From NCBI RefSeq assembly GCF_002269255.1, contig NZ_CP022823.1:992001-1056000 (forward strand): a DNA stretch of 64,000 bases, written 5' to 3'. This DNA is from Klebsiella quasivariicola. GTDB taxonomy: Bacteria > Pseudomonadota > Gammaproteobacteria > Enterobacterales > Enterobacteriaceae. The translations under genes and the position numbers were made by a program. The notes beneath the pieces were generated by a model. The model worked only from the letters and a program-made list of their open reading frames with translations. It made no database searches and had not been told where the DNA came from. Below, in pieces: positions 44,242-53,987 of the stretch (the first letter of the stretch is position 1; every line of letters starts with the position of its first letter).

Positions 44242-45339
44242 ATGAAAGGACGTTGGGCAAAATATGTAGCGACGGGGGCAATGCTGGCCATGCTCGCCGC
44301 CTGTTCCTCAAAACCGACCGACCGCGGTCAGCAATATAGCGATGGCAAGTTCACCCAGCCGTTTTCACTGGTAAACCAGCCGGATGCCGTCGGGGCGCCG
44401 ATCAACGCTGGCGACTTCTCCGAGCAGGTCAATCAAATTCGTAACGCCTCGCCGCGCCTCTATAACAGCCAGAGCAACGTCTATAACGCGCTGCAGGAGT
44501 GGCTGCGCGCCGGCGGCGACACGCGCACGCTGCGCCAGTTTGGTATTGACGCCTGGCAGATGCAGGGCACCGACAACTATGGCAACGTCCAGTTTACCGG
44601 CTACTACACGCCGGTAGTGCAGGCGCGCCACACCCGTCAGGGCGAATTCCAGTACCCCATTTACCGGATGCCGCCGAAGCGCGGTAAGCTACCGTCCCGC
44701 GCCAGCATTTATGCCGGCGCGCTGAGCGATAACTATGTGCTGGCGTACAGCAATTCGCTGATGGATAACTTTATCATGGACGTGCAGGGCAGCGGTTATA
44801 TCGACTTTGGCGATGGTTCGCCGCTCAACTTCTTTAGCTATGCCGGGAAAAACGGCTGGCCTTATCGCAGCATCGGCAAAGTGCTGATCGACCGCGGGGA
44901 AGTGAAGAAAGAAGATATGTCGATGCAGGCGATCCGCGAGTGGGGTGAAAAACACAGCGAAGCGGAAGTGCGCGAACTGCTGGAGCAGAACCCGTCGTTC
45001 GTGTTCTTTAAACCGCAGTCTTTCGCGCCGGTGAAAGGCGCCAGCGCCGTGCCGCTGATCGGCCGCGCCTCGGTGGCCTCCGACCGGTCGATTATTCCGC
45101 CGGGAACCACCTTGCTGGCCGAGGTGCCTCTGCTGGATAATAACGGCAAGTTTAACGGCCAGTACGAGCTGCGCCTGATGGTCGCCCTCGACGTCGGCGG
45201 GGCCATCAAAGGCCAGCATTTCGACATCTATCAGGGCATTGGGCCTGACGCAGGCCACCGTGCCGGCTGGTATAACCACTACGGCCGCGTCTGGGTGCTG
45301 AAAAACGCCCCGGGCGCGGGGAATGTTTTTAGCGGCTAA
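44242..45339 (+). CDS. mltA: Membrane-bound lytic transglycosylase MltA
   Basis: Outer-membrane lipoprotein that cleaves the MurNAc-GlcNAc bond in peptidoglycan with 1,6-anhydro product. It has 365 aa with a lipoprotein signal and lipobox LAAC, Cys21. The MltA domain (about 110-250) is followed by the 3D domain with DVGGAIKGQHFDIYQGIGPD; its aspartates include the catalytic one. Spacing to the divergent tRNA promoter is about 170 nt. A strong hairpin follows. Confidence 0.96.
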   Translation: MKGRWAKYVATGAMLAMLAACSSKPTDRGQQYSDGKFTQPFSLVNQPDAVGAPINAGDFSEQVNQIRNASPRLYNSQSNVYNALQEWLRAGGDTRTLRQFGIDAWQMQGTDNYGNVQFTGYYTPVVQARHTRQGEFQYPIYRMPPKRGKLPSRASIYAGALSDNYVLAYSNSLMDNFIMDVQGSGYIDFGDGSPLNFFSYAGKNGWPYRSIGKVLIDRGEVKKEDMSMQAIREWGEKHSEAEVRELLEQNPSFVFFKPQSFAPVKGASAVPLIGRASVASDRSIIPPGTTLLAEVPLLDNNGKFNGQYELRLMVALDVGGAIKGQHFDIYQGIGPDAGHRAGWYNHYGRVWVLKNAPGAGNVFSG

Positions 45340-45366
45340 CACCCCTGGCCGTGCCTGTTGACCAGG

Positions 45367-45413
45367 GCGCCCGGATGACGCCGCTTGCGGCGGCCTCCGG
45401 GCGCTGTCATTTT
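45367..45413 (+). terminator. Terminator after mltA
   Basis: GCGCCCGGA pairs with TCCGGGCGC, and inside CGCCGC pairs with GCGGCG, followed by TGTCATTTTGTT. It lies 28 nt after the mltA stop and before tcdA. Confidence 0.7.
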
Positions 45414-45426
45414 GTTCTGAGGTTCT

Positions 45427-46236
45427 ATGTCTGTTGTAATCAGCGATGCCTGGCGCCAGCGTTTTGGCGGTACGGCACGTTTATATGGTGAAAAAGCGCT
45501 GCAATGTTTTGCCGACGCCCACGTCTGCGTGGTCGGGATCGGCGGGGTCGGCTCGTGGGCGGCGGAAGCGCTGGCGCGAACCGGCATCGGGGCGATCACC
45601 CTTATCGATATGGACGATGTCTGCGTCACCAACACCAATCGTCAGATCCACGCCCTCAGCGGCAACGTCGGGCTGGCGAAAGCGGAAGTGATGGCGGAAC
45701 GTATTCGTCTTATCAACCCGGAGTGTCGGGTGACGGTGGTGGATGATTTCGTGACCCCGGAAAACGTGGCGGAATATCTTGGCGTCGGCTTTAGCTATGT
45801 TATCGACGCGATCGATAGCGTCCGGCCGAAAGCGGCGCTTATCGCCTGGTGTCGCCGCTACAAGGTGCCGCTGGTTACTACCGGCGGGGCGGGTGGCCAG
45901 ACTGACCCAACGCAGATCCAGGTCGCCGACCTGGCGAAGACCATCCAGGATCCGCTGGCGGCCAAACTGCGCGAGCGGCTGAAAAGCCAGTTTGGGGTGG
46001 TGAAAAACAGCAAAGGCAAGCTCGGCGTGGACTGCGTCTTCTCTACCGAAGCGCTGGTCTACCCGCAGGCGGACGGTAGCGTCTGCGCAATGAAGAGCAC
46101 GGCGGAAGGGCCGAAGCGGATGGACTGCGCTTCCGGTTTTGGCGCGGCCACCATGGTGACCGCGACCTTCGGGTTTGTCGCGGTATCGCATGCGCTGAAG
46201 AAAATGCTGGCGAAGGCGGAGCGGCAGACGACGTAA
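45427..46236 (+). CDS. tcdA: tRNA threonylcarbamoyladenosine dehydratase TcdA (CsdL)
   Basis: E1-like ATP-dependent enzyme that cyclises t6A37 to ct6A in ANN-decoding tRNAs, working with the CsdA-CsdE sulfur relay encoded convergently. It has 269 aa with the nucleotide loop VVGIGGVGSWAAEALARTGI, then IDMDDVCVTNTNRQ, and the GSVCAMKSTAEGPKRMDC segment. The ending (MVTATFGFVAVSHALKKML) is typical. The preceding mltA terminator makes it a separate unit. Confidence 0.95.
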   Translation: MSVVISDAWRQRFGGTARLYGEKALQCFADAHVCVVGIGGVGSWAAEALARTGIGAITLIDMDDVCVTNTNRQIHALSGNVGLAKAEVMAERIRLINPECRVTVVDDFVTPENVAEYLGVGFSYVIDAIDSVRPKAALIAWCRRYKVPLVTTGGAGGQTDPTQIQVADLAKTIQDPLAAKLRERLKSQFGVVKNSKGKLGVDCVFSTEALVYPQADGSVCAMKSTAEGPKRMDCASGFGAATMVTATFGFVAVSHALKKMLAKAERQTT

Positions 46237-46239
46237 ATT

Positions 46240-46373
46240 CCCGGGTCGCGGCGCAGGCGCCTTACCCGGTCTACAGAGCAATTCCCCGGAGGCGGCGCTG
46301 CGCACCTGTCCGGGCGACAAAACTGCATGAGCCCGTAGCCCGGGCAAGGCGCATCAAGCGCCGCCCCCGGGAT
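46240..46373. repeat. REP/BIME-type palindromic repeats between tcdA and csdE
   Basis: The convergent gap contains several imperfect palindromes built on cCCGGG...GCGCC...CCCGG units in both orientations, including CGGCGCAGGCGCCTTACCCG and its inverted relatives. This is the pattern of bacterial interspersed mosaic elements. It probably also ends transcription from both sides. Confidence 0.7.
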
Positions 46374-46377
46374 GAGC

Positions 46378-46815
46378 TTAAACCTCAACCTCGCGGGCGG
46401 CGGCAAGCACCGCCTCGCTCAGCGCATTCAGGCCCTGGCTGCGCGAGGCGCTGAGCTGACCGCGCAGTCCCAGCTCGTCGAACAGCGCCAGCGGATCCTG
46501 CGCCAGGATCCCGGCGCGGGTTTTTCCTTCCACGGCGGTTAAAAGTACCGCCAGCAGACCGCGCACAATCCGTCCTTCGCTGTCGCCAAAGAAGTGCAGC
46601 CTGCCCCCGGCGTCCTCCTCATAGCCCAGCCAGACTCGGTTCTCACACCCGGCAATCTCATGGGCCTGCGCTTTGCGCTCATCGGTCAGCGTCGGCAGCT
46701 TTTTGCCCAATAAAATCAGCTGCCGATATTTATCCTCCCACTGGTTCAGCGGGGCGAAGGTCTGGCGCAGCGTGGCGTCGGTAATGGTCGTGCCGAAGGG
46801 GTGCAGGGTCGTCAT
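46378..46815 (-). CDS. csdE: Sulfur acceptor protein CsdE
   Basis: SufE-like protein that takes sulfane sulfur from CsdA and stimulates its desulfurase activity. It has 145 aa with the acceptor Cys in [15 protein letters not shown] and the SufE pattern [17 protein letters not shown]. It starts on the last base of the csdA stop region (one shared base, TAATG), so it is coupled to csdA. Confidence 0.95.
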   Translation of the reverse strand: MTTLHPFGTTITDATLRQTFAPLNQWEDKYRQLILLGKKLPTLTDERKAQAHEIAGCENRVWLGYEEDAGGRLHFFGDSEGRIVRGLLAVLLTAVEGKTRAGILAQDPLALFDELGLRGQLSASRSQGLNALSEAVLAAAREVEV

Positions 46816-48020
46816 TAATCCACCAAAATTTCCAGGGCGCGATCCACCGCGTGGACCAGCGCTGCAACATCGTCTTGGGTATTGTAGGGGGCGAAAGAGG
46901 CCCGCAGCGTGCCGCTGACTCCTAAAGCCGCCAGCAGCGGCTGGGCGCAGTGCTGCCCGGCGCGAAGGGCAATGCCGGACTCCGCCAGCAGCGTCACCAG
47001 ATCGCTGTGATGAATACCCGCAAATTCAAAGGCCAGCAGGCTTGACTGCTGGCAGCGGAAAGAGCGGAAGCCCGGCCGTTTCGCCAGCGCCTCTTCCGCC
47101 AGGCTCGCCAGGCTGCGGCTCCAGTTTTCCGCCTGGCCGATATCGCTCTGCGCCAGCCACTCCAGCGCGGCGCTGAGGCCGATAACCCCGGCGACATTCG
47201 GCGTACCGGCCTCGAGGCCATAGGGGGCCGGCTGCGGCGTAAAGCCGTCAAAGCTGACCTCGGCGATCATCTTCCCGCCGCCGAGCCAGGGCGACATCGC
47301 CGCCAGCAGTTCGCTTTTGCCGTACAGGGCACCGATCCCGGTCGGGCCATACAGCTTATGGCCGGAAAAGGCGTAAAAATCGATATCCAGCGCCTGCACG
47401 TCCGCGGGGAAATGTACCGCCCCCTGCGCGCCGTCGACCATCACCACCATCCCGGCGGCGTGAGCAAGGCGGATGGCCTGAGCCAGGTCCGGGCAGCCGC
47501 CGGTGACGTTGGACATCTGGCCGATGGCCAGCACCCGGCTGCGCGGGGTGATGAGCGCGCTGAGGCTGGCGATATCCGGCAGGCGGTCGGCGCCGAGCGG
47601 CAGCTTGACCACTCTGGCGCCGGTTTGCCCGGCCACCATCAGCCAGGGCACGAGGTTGGCATGATGCTCGGCTTCGCTAACGAGAATTTCATCGCCAGGC
47701 TGCAGGCGCGGCCGGACGTAGCTCTGCGCCACCATATTGATGGCCTCGGTGGTCCCCCGCGTCCAGACGATATCTTTGCCGGAGGGGGCGTTCAGCCACG
47801 CCGCCACGCGCTCGCGGGCCGCCTCATAGCGCTCGGTCAGCCGCTGGGCGGCGGCGAATTGACTGCGGTGGACGTTGCCGGCGCTCAGGCGATAAAACTG
47901 GTCGCTGGCGTCGATCACCGCCTGCGGTTTGAGCGCCGTCGCCGCGCTGTCGAGATAGACGCCGGCATCGGCCAGAGCCGGAAACTGCGCGCGAAAGTGC
48001 GCAGGGTTGAATGCGTTCAT
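46815..48020 (-). CDS. csdA: Cysteine desulfurase CsdA
   Basis: PLP-dependent class V enzyme that removes sulfur from cysteine (or selenocysteine). The ATG at 48020 ([20 protein letters not shown]) gives 401 aa, with GAGGAATTCC in front; a frame 34 residues longer lacks support. The PLP-binding region is [20 protein letters not shown], and the catalytic Cys is in [12 protein letters not shown]. It is the first gene of the csdA-csdE unit. Confidence 0.96.
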   Translation of the reverse strand: MNAFNPAHFRAQFPALADAGVYLDSAATALKPQAVIDASDQFYRLSAGNVHRSQFAAAQRLTERYEAARERVAAWLNAPSGKDIVWTRGTTEAINMVAQSYVRPRLQPGDEILVSEAEHHANLVPWLMVAGQTGARVVKLPLGADRLPDIASLSALITPRSRVLAIGQMSNVTGGCPDLAQAIRLAHAAGMVVMVDGAQGAVHFPADVQALDIDFYAFSGHKLYGPTGIGALYGKSELLAAMSPWLGGGKMIAEVSFDGFTPQPAPYGLEAGTPNVAGVIGLSAALEWLAQSDIGQAENWSRSLASLAEEALAKRPGFRSFRCQQSSLLAFEFAGIHHSDLVTLLAESGIALRAGQHCAQPLLAALGVSGTLRASFAPYNTQDDVAALVHAVDRALEILVD

Positions 48021-48211
48021 GGAATTCCTCGTATCAATACCGCGATCGTCGCGCAATTTGTCGGGCGTGACAAGGCCTCTGCCACCTGTGGAATTGTCCG
48101 AATGTGACTCCATGTCGGTCAAAGAGGGTTATGCTGAAAAGTGTTGGGTTTGTGTTTTAACCTATTACTTAACGAGTTACGAATAGTATAAATAGCCGTA
48201 AGGAGAGAAGA

Positions 48212-48442
48212 ATGAAAATGACTAAGGCCGCTGCGATTATCTCTGCCTGTATGCTGACTTTAGGCCTGAGCGCCTGTTCCTCTAACTATGTGATGCATAC
48301 CAATGACGGGCGCACCATCGTTACCGACGGGAAACCGCAAACCGATAATGACACGGGCATGATCTCGTATAAAGACGCGTGGGGCAACAAACAGCAGATC
48401 AATCGCTCTGACGTGAAACAGCTGGGTGAGCTGGACGAGTAA
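48212..48442 (+). CDS. ygdI: Small lipoprotein YgdI
   Basis: YgdI/YgdR family (DUF903) lipoprotein of unknown function. It has 76 aa with a signal peptide, lipobox LSAC at Cys22, then the single SH3-like domain SNYVMHTNDGRTIVTDGKP. AAGGAGAG precedes the ATG. It is divergent from csdA and convergent with gcvB, the usual enterobacterial position. Confidence 0.95.
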   Translation: MKMTKAAAIISACMLTLGLSACSSNYVMHTNDGRTIVTDGKPQTDNDTGMISYKDAWGNKQQINRSDVKQLGELDE

Positions 48443-48457
48443 GGCAGTAAAAAGGCA

Positions 48458-48664
48458 AAAAAAAGCACCGCATGTTGCGGTGCTACATTAAATCACTATG
48501 GACAGACAGGGTAAATGTACAGGAAGTGAAAAGGGGTAGCTTTGCTACCAGGGTCTGCAAAGACAGACCAATTGCAAACACAACAACACAACATCACAAC
48601 CGTAAGCCAAAAGCTTGATGGAACACGCATTCCAAAAAAAGCTTCTCGTTCCGGCTCAGGAAGT
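48458..48664 (-). ncRNA. gcvB: GcvB small regulatory RNA
   Basis: Hfq-dependent sRNA that represses many amino-acid and peptide transporter mRNAs. The minus strand from 48664 begins ACTTCCTGAGCCGGAACGAG. It contains the GT-rich R1 seed (GTTGTGATGTTGTGTTGTTG), the hairpin GGTAGCAAAGCTACC, the segment ACTTCCTGTACATTTACC, and ends with the nine-pair terminator AGCACCGCA / TGCGGTGCT plus eight T. Its length of about 207 nt matches E. coli GcvB, and it is divergent from gcvA as expected. Confidence 0.95.
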
Positions 48665-48670
48665 GCCGCC

Positions 48671-48699
48671 ACTATAGGTATTTGCTGGTAGAACCTCAA
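48671..48699 (-). promoter_or_regulatory. gcvB promoter
   Basis: The minus strand has TTGAGG (48694-48699), a 17-nt spacer and TATAGT (48671-48676), ending six nt before the predicted GcvB 5' end. In E. coli this promoter is activated by GcvA and held down by GcvR. Confidence 0.75.
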
Positions 48700-48793
48700 C
48701 GGACAATTTATAATGGCTCAGATAAAAAAAACTAATAGGTTAATCATTGTTTCCTATTTGTTAAATTGAGTTAACATCTAAGCCAGAATAACC

Positions 48794-49711
48794 ATGTCGA
48801 AGCGATTACCACCTCTGAATGCATTACGTGTTTTTGATGCAGCCGCACGTCATCTCAGCTTCACTCGGGCAGCCGATGAGCTTTTTGTGACGCAGGCCGC
48901 AGTCAGCCATCAAATCAAGTCTCTCGAGGATTTTCTGGGCCTTAAGCTGTTCCGTCGGCGCAATCGTTCGCTGCTGTTAACGGAAGAAGGGCAGAGCTAT
49001 TTTCAGGATATTAAAGAGATTTTTTCGCAACTGACGGAAGCGACGCGTAAACTGCAGGCGCGCAGCGCCAAAGGGGCATTAACGGTCAGTTTATTGCCAA
49101 GTTTCGCCATTCAGTGGCTGGTGCCAAGACTCACAAGCTTTAACTCAGCTTATCCGGGAATCGACGTCAGGATCCAGGCAGTGGACCGTCAGGAGGATAA
49201 GCTGGCGGACGATGTCGATGTGGCGATTTTTTACGGCCGCGGCAACTGGCCGGGCCTGCGTGTGGAAAAATTGTACGCCGAATATCTGCTGCCGGTCTGT
49301 TCCCCGCTCTTGCTCACCGGCGACAAAGCATTGAAAACGCCTGCCGATCTGGCGCAACATACCCTGCTTCACGATGCGTCCCGCCGCGACTGGCAAACTT
49401 ATACCCGTCAGCTTGGTCTAAGCCATATTAATGTGCAGCAGGGGCCGATTTTCAGCCATAGCGCGATGGTGCTGCAGGCGGCCATTCACGGGCAGGGCGT
49501 GGCGCTGGCCAACAACGTGATGGCGCAGTCCGAAATTGAAGCCGGTCGCCTGGTGTGTCCGTTTAATGATGTTCTGGTCAGTAAGAATGCGTTTTACCTT
49601 GTTTGCCATGACAGTCAGGCAGAACTGGGTAAAATAGCCGCTTTCCGGCAGTGGATCCTGGCGAAAGCGGCAAGTGAACAAGAAAAATTCCGCTTTCGTT
49701 ATGAACAATAA
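48794..49711 (+). CDS. gcvA: Glycine cleavage regulator GcvA (LysR family)
   Basis: Activator/repressor of the glycine-cleavage operon and activator of gcvB. It has 305 aa: N-terminal winged HTH (MSKRLPPLNALRVFDAAARH, then TRAADELFVTQAAVSHQIKS) and C-terminal LysR effector domain with RVEKLYAEYLLPVCSPLL. A TATAAT at 48709-48714 may be its -10. It shares a 129-nt control region with gcvB, as in other enterics. Confidence 0.96.
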   Translation: MSKRLPPLNALRVFDAAARHLSFTRAADELFVTQAAVSHQIKSLEDFLGLKLFRRRNRSLLLTEEGQSYFQDIKEIFSQLTEATRKLQARSAKGALTVSLLPSFAIQWLVPRLTSFNSAYPGIDVRIQAVDRQEDKLADDVDVAIFYGRGNWPGLRVEKLYAEYLLPVCSPLLLTGDKALKTPADLAQHTLLHDASRRDWQTYTRQLGLSHINVQQGPIFSHSAMVLQAAIHGQGVALANNVMAQSEIEAGRLVCPFNDVLVSKNAFYLVCHDSQAELGKIAAFRQWILAKAASEQEKFRFRYEQ

Positions 49712-49730
49712 TTACTTGTAGGGTAACAAC

Positions 49731-50126
49731 ATGACCAGCCGTTTTATGCTGATATTCGCCGCGATTAGCGGCTTTATCTTTGTGGCTCTGGGCGCCTTTG
49801 GCGCGCATGTATTAAGTCAATCGCTTGGCGCGGCGGAGATGGCCTGGATCCATACCGGCCTGGAATATCAGGCCTTCCATACCCTGGCGATTTTTGGTCT
49901 GGCGGTGGCGATGCAGCGTCGGATCAGTATCTGGTTCTACTGGAGCAGCGTTTTTCTGGCGTTAGGGACCGTGCTGTTCAGCGGCAGCCTCTACTGCCTG
50001 GCGCTCTCTCATTTACGCCTGTGGGCGTTCGTGACCCCGGTGGGCGGCGTAAGCTTCCTCGCCGGTTGGGTTTTAATGTTAATTGGTGCAATTCGTCTGA
50101 AACGTAAGGGCGTTGTTCATGAATAA
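49731..50126 (+). CDS. ygdD: Inner-membrane protein YgdD (DUF423)
   Basis: Small membrane protein of the DUF423/YwdK family, function unknown. It has 131 aa with four membrane segments and the family pattern [16 protein letters not shown]. It starts 19 nt after gcvA with GTAGGGTAAC in front and overlaps rlmM by 8 nt. Confidence 0.94.
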   Translation: MTSRFMLIFAAISGFIFVALGAFGAHVLSQSLGAAEMAWIHTGLEYQAFHTLAIFGLAVAMQRRISIWFYWSSVFLALGTVLFSGSLYCLALSHLRLWAFVTPVGGVSFLAGWVLMLIGAIRLKRKGVVHE

Positions 50127-51219
50127 GGTTGTCCTCTATTGTCGCCCTGGGTTTGAGAAAGAGTGCGCAGCAGAAATTACCGATAAGGCGGCCCGCCTTG
50201 AGGTGTTTGGTTTTGCCCGGGTCAAAGAAGACTCTGGCTATGTAATTTTTGAAGGTTATCAGCAGGATGACGGCGAGATACTGGTGCGCGATCTGCCGTT
50301 CAGCTCGCTGATTTTTGCCCGCCAGATGTTCGTGGTCGGCGAACTGCTGCGCGATCTGCCGCCGGAGGATCGCATCACGCCGATCGTCGGCATGCTGCAG
50401 GGCGTGGTGGAGAAGGGTGGCGAGCTGCGTGTGGAAGTGGCGGATACCAACGAAAGCAAAGAGCTGATGAAGTTCTGCCGCAAGTTTACGGTGCCGCTGC
50501 GTGCGGCGCTGCGCGAGGCGGGCGTGCTGACCAACTATGAAACGCCAAAGCGACCGGTGGTGCATGTGTTCTTTATCGCACCCGGCTGCTGCTATACCGG
50601 CTACTCATACAGCAACAACAACTCACCGTTCTATATGGGCATTCCGCGGCTGAAGTTTCCGTCCGACGCCCCGAGCCGTTCCACCCTCAAGCTGGAAGAG
50701 GCGTTCCACGTCTTTATTCCGGCGGACGAGTGGGACGAGCGTCTGGCGAACGGCATGTATGCCGTCGATCTCGGCGCCTGCCCGGGCGGCTGGACCTATC
50801 AGCTGGTGAAGCGCAACATGTGGGTCTCTTCGGTCGATAACGGCCCGATGGCCCAGAGCCTGATGGACACCGGCCAGGTGACCTGGCTGCGCGAAGACGG
50901 CTTCCGCTATCGTCCGAACCGCAACAACATCTCGTGGATGGTCTGCGATATGGTGGAGAAACCGGCGAAGGTGGCGGCGCTGATGGCGCAGTGGCTGGTC
51001 AACGGCTGGTGCCGGGAGACCATCTTCAACCTCAAGCTGCCGATGAAAAAGCGCTATGAAGAGGTGTCGCAGAATCTGGCCTATATTCAGGCCCAGCTGG
51101 ACGAGCACGGCATCAACGCCCAGATCCAGGCGCGTCAGCTGTATCACGATCGTGAAGAGGTGACCGTTCACGTGCGTCGCCTGTGGGCCGCCGTCGGCGG
51201 ACGTCGCGACGAGCGCTAA
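50119..51219 (+). CDS. rlmM: 23S rRNA C2498 2'-O-methyltransferase RlmM
   Basis: SAM-dependent ribose methylation of C2498 in 23S rRNA. The ATG at 50119 ([20 protein letters not shown]) gives 366 aa as in E. coli; the ATG two codons earlier lacks conservation. It has an N-terminal THUMP-like part, then the Rossmann methyltransferase with the SAM motif [17 protein letters not shown] and catalytic Lys/Asp segments ([28 protein letters not shown]). The overlap with ygdD implies coupling. Confidence 0.96.
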   Translation: MNKVVLYCRPGFEKECAAEITDKAARLEVFGFARVKEDSGYVIFEGYQQDDGEILVRDLPFSSLIFARQMFVVGELLRDLPPEDRITPIVGMLQGVVEKGGELRVEVADTNESKELMKFCRKFTVPLRAALREAGVLTNYETPKRPVVHVFFIAPGCCYTGYSYSNNNSPFYMGIPRLKFPSDAPSRSTLKLEEAFHVFIPADEWDERLANGMYAVDLGACPGGWTYQLVKRNMWVSSVDNGPMAQSLMDTGQVTWLREDGFRYRPNRNNISWMVCDMVEKPAKVAALMAQWLVNGWCRETIFNLKLPMKKRYEEVSQNLAYIQAQLDEHGINAQIQARQLYHDREEVTVHVRRLWAAVGGRRDER

Positions 51220-51232
51220 TCCCTCCCCCCTC

Positions 51233-51263
51233 AGGCCGGAGACGCATGCGCGTCCTCCGGCCT
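51233..51263. terminator. Bidirectional terminator between rlmM and fucR
   Basis: AGGCCGGAG (51233-51241) pairs with CTCCGGCCT (51255-51263), with an inner ACGC/GCGT stem. It lies between two convergent genes. The following T tract is weak (TTCCCCTT). Confidence 0.65.
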
Positions 51264-51268
51264 TCCCC

Positions 51269-51979
51269 TTAAGGCTGCGGCGCATCCGACACAATATGCG
51301 TCACGTCATCCAGATGACCAATCCTCGCCTCGCCGGAGCGGTTGAATTTGCTTTTGTCGATCAGCAGCAGCGACTGCGCCGCGCGCTTAAGCAGGATCGA
51401 TTTAAAGTCGGCATTGAACGCATTGGAGTCCCACAGTGCGCCCTGTGAATCGATGCCTTCGCAGGAAAAAATAAACAGATCGATCTCCAGCGATTTCAGC
51501 TGGGAAATCAGCGCCGGGTTAACGTAGCAGCCATATTTCCGCTGCAGAGTGCCGCCAGAGCAGGTGAGCGCGATCTGGTCGCGTTTGGCCAGCTCCTGGC
51601 AGATGGGCTGGCTGTTGGTAAAGACGTGCAGCGGGCGGTCCGGCAGCTGGCGGGCGAGATACCAGCAGGTGGAGCTGGCATCGAGGGCGATCACCATCCC
51701 TTCGTCAATCCAGGCCAGCGCTTCACGGGCGATATCGGCTTTATGCGCGTAATGGCTTTTCAGGCGCATGTGGAAAGGGTCACCGCTGTCCTGGCTGCGC
51801 TGGTGGATCACTTTGGCCCGGCCGTGGTTGCGCAGCACTTTGCCCTGTGCCTGCAGCTCGCTCAGATCGCGGCGAATGGTTTCCCTGCTGACGTTGAGCT
51901 GTTTTGACAAGGTTTCGGTGGTCAGGCTGCTGTGGGTGATCAGGAGATCGACGATCGCCTGCTGGCGGGCTGCTTTCAT
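51269..51979 (-). CDS. fucR: L-fucose operon activator FucR (DeoR family)
   Basis: Responds to fuculose-1-phosphate and activates the divergent fuc operons. It has 236 aa: the N-terminal DeoR HTH (SKQLNVSRETIRRDLSEL) and the C-terminal sugar-phosphate sensor domain (ALDASSTCWYLARQL and FIFSCEGIDSQG). It is the last gene of the fucPIKUR operon, 58 nt after fucU. Confidence 0.95.
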   Translation of the reverse strand: MKAARQQAIVDLLITHSSLTTETLSKQLNVSRETIRRDLSELQAQGKVLRNHGRAKVIHQRSQDSGDPFHMRLKSHYAHKADIAREALAWIDEGMVIALDASSTCWYLARQLPDRPLHVFTNSQPICQELAKRDQIALTCSGGTLQRKYGCYVNPALISQLKSLEIDLFIFSCEGIDSQGALWDSNAFNADFKSILLKRAAQSLLLIDKSKFNRSGEARIGHLDDVTHIVSDAPQP

Positions 51980-52037
51980 TTATTCTCATCCCATCATTAA
52001 TTGAGCGTCTGCATCAGGCAGACGCTCCGGCATGAGA

Positions 52038-52460
52038 TTACGGCGTGACTCCTTTTTTTAAAAGGATATTTCCGTACTTAGCGCACTCTCCTGTGATAAC
52101 GATCGCAAAGGCTTTTTGCGCCCGGTCGTAGAAGGCAAAGCGGTCAATCCGCACGATATCCGGGCAGGGCGCCTGCACCGAGAGCGCCTGCCGATAGCGC
52201 TGTTCCACCGTCGGGTCGAGCGCATCGCCTTCGACGGCGGCCATCATCACCAGCGGCGGCGCGTAGCTGTCTAACTCGAACAGCGGGATAATCGCCTGCA
52301 GCAGATCGCTGACCCGCAGGCCATCGGCGCGGATCACCTGCGGCCCCATGCTGTGCGCCGGGAAATGGGCATCGGAAAAAATGATTTCATCCCCATGGCC
52401 CATTTCGGCCAGCACTTTCAGCAGTTCCGGCGATATCAGCGGGGAAATAGTTTTAAGCAT
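52038..52460 (-). CDS. fucU: L-fucose mutarotase FucU
   Basis: Interconverts alpha- and beta-L-fucose so that FucI receives the right anomer. It has 140 aa with the RbsD/FucU family pattern [19 protein letters not shown], including the catalytic His. It overlaps fucK by 8 nt. Confidence 0.95.
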   Translation of the reverse strand: MLKTISPLISPELLKVLAEMGHGDEIIFSDAHFPAHSMGPQVIRADGLRVSDLLQAIIPLFELDSYAPPLVMMAAVEGDALDPTVEQRYRQALSVQAPCPDIVRIDRFAFYDRAQKAFAIVITGECAKYGNILLKKGVTP

Positions 52461-53880
52461 CTCGGGTTTCCTCTGTTAATTCAGGTTCAGTTTGCGGCCA
52501 GAAATAGCGGTAGCGGTACGCGACCTGCGCTCTGGCCTGCTCCGGGGAAGAGAACTCGCCCACGCCATACCAGCCAAACATCGCCGCGCCGGCTACCGTG
52601 GTTTCGGCATCGTCGAGAACTTTGACCGGTATCCCGAGTCGGTTGGCCTTGATCTGGTTCCACAGCGCGTTGCGGCTGCCGCCGCCGACCAGCAGTAGCT
52701 CTTGCGCCCGGAAACGGCCGATTTTTTCCAGGGTTTGCAGATGCTGCGCCAGCTGATCGCTTAACCCCTCCAGCGCGGCGCGGTAAAAATGGCCGCGGGT
52801 GGTGTTAAGCGTGACGCCCTGCCAGCCGGCGTGCTGGCTGGCGAGCAGGTCGCACTGCATCCTGACGCCCTGGGCGCCGGGCGGGATCGCCTGCGCTTCG
52901 TTAATCAGCGTCTGCCACGGGGTGTCAGCGCTCCACAGCAGTTTGCGCACCCATTCGAGCACGCCGGAGGCCAGCCACTGCATCCCCGGGTTATAGCGGC
53001 CCGGCTGGCTGTCCAGTTCGCAGGTGGAGCCGCTGTAGTCACAGAGCAGCGAGGTGTCGACCTGCGCGCTGCGCACCATCAGGATCTCCCAGGTCCCGGA
53101 GGAGAGCACCGGCTCATCCTGCCCGGCGCCGGCGCCAAACAGGGCGAACTGGGTATCATGCCCGGCCGAGATAACCGGGATCCCGACGGGAAGGCCCAGC
53201 AGCGCAGCGGCCTCCGGCAGCAGGGCGCCGATCGGCTGGCCTGCTTCAACCAGCCGCGGAAACAGGCGGCGCGGCAGGCCGGTCGCCTGCAGGATTGGCG
53301 CGCTGAAATCGCGCTGCCGGAGATCGAGCATCTGGCTGGTGCCCGCCATGGTGAGGTCGGTGGTGAACTCCCCGGTCAGCCGGTGGTTGATCAGCGATGA
53401 AATAAACAGCCAGGCATGGGCCTGCGCCAGCAGCTGCGGGTGGTTCTCTTTCAGCCAGATCAGCTTATACAGGGTGTTGAACGCAAAGGCGCCGACGCCG
53501 GCAATCTGCTGCAGCTGGCGCGCGGGCATATACTGGCGGATATTCTCCATCACCGCCGCGGTGCGCGGGCATTTCCAGCTGATGATTGGATACAGCAGGG
53601 CACCCTGCTCATCCACCAGCGCGCCATCGACGCCAAAGGTCGTGACGGTAATACCGCGCACCGTGCAGGAGGCCAGCTGGTCGTGGATCTGCCGACAGCA
53701 GTCGGCAAAGCGCTGCATAATGGCCTCCAGCGACCACTGGTGCCAGTCGCTGTTCTCCGCCGGGATGTCGCTGGCGTTCGCCGTTGCGGCGCGGGCGATA
53801 ATGTTTCCCTGTCGGTCAACGGCCATCGCCCGCACGTTGGTGGCGCCGCAGTCGAGGACCAGGATAACGTCTTGCTTCAT
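52453..53880 (-). CDS. fucK: L-fuculokinase FucK
   Basis: Phosphorylates L-fuculose with ATP. It has 475 aa with the FGGY sugar-kinase layout: [20 protein letters not shown] at the start, [11 protein letters not shown] in the middle and [20 protein letters not shown] near the C-terminus. It lies downstream of fucI with a 107-nt gap occupied by a REP pair. The long open frames on the other strand are shadows. Confidence 0.95.
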   Translation of the reverse strand: MKQDVILVLDCGATNVRAMAVDRQGNIIARAATANASDIPAENSDWHQWSLEAIMQRFADCCRQIHDQLASCTVRGITVTTFGVDGALVDEQGALLYPIISWKCPRTAAVMENIRQYMPARQLQQIAGVGAFAFNTLYKLIWLKENHPQLLAQAHAWLFISSLINHRLTGEFTTDLTMAGTSQMLDLRQRDFSAPILQATGLPRRLFPRLVEAGQPIGALLPEAAALLGLPVGIPVISAGHDTQFALFGAGAGQDEPVLSSGTWEILMVRSAQVDTSLLCDYSGSTCELDSQPGRYNPGMQWLASGVLEWVRKLLWSADTPWQTLINEAQAIPPGAQGVRMQCDLLASQHAGWQGVTLNTTRGHFYRAALEGLSDQLAQHLQTLEKIGRFRAQELLLVGGGSRNALWNQIKANRLGIPVKVLDDAETTVAGAAMFGWYGVGEFSSPEQARAQVAYRYRYFWPQTEPELTEETRDA

Positions 53881-53900
53881 AGTGACTCCCGAAACAACAT

Positions 53901-53976
53901 TGCCGGATGGCGCAGCGCTTATCCGGCCTACAGACCGCGCGCATCTGTAGGACCGGTAAGCCTGCGCCTCCGGGCA
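53901..53976. repeat. REP pair (BIME) between fucI and fucK
   Basis: Two inverted palindromic units face each other: GCCGGATGGCGCAGCGCTTA followed by TCCGGCCTACA, then TGTAGGACCGGTAAGCCTGC followed by GCCTCCGGGCA. This is a classic REP arrangement. Within the operon it may protect the upstream fucI mRNA from 3' decay and lower fucK output. Confidence 0.8.
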
Positions 53977-53987
53977 AAACCAACCTG

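Noticed and set aside
46240..46373. Possible small gene or sRNA between tcdA and csdE
   Set aside because: The sequence is composed of REP-type palindromes, which explains its structure without a gene.
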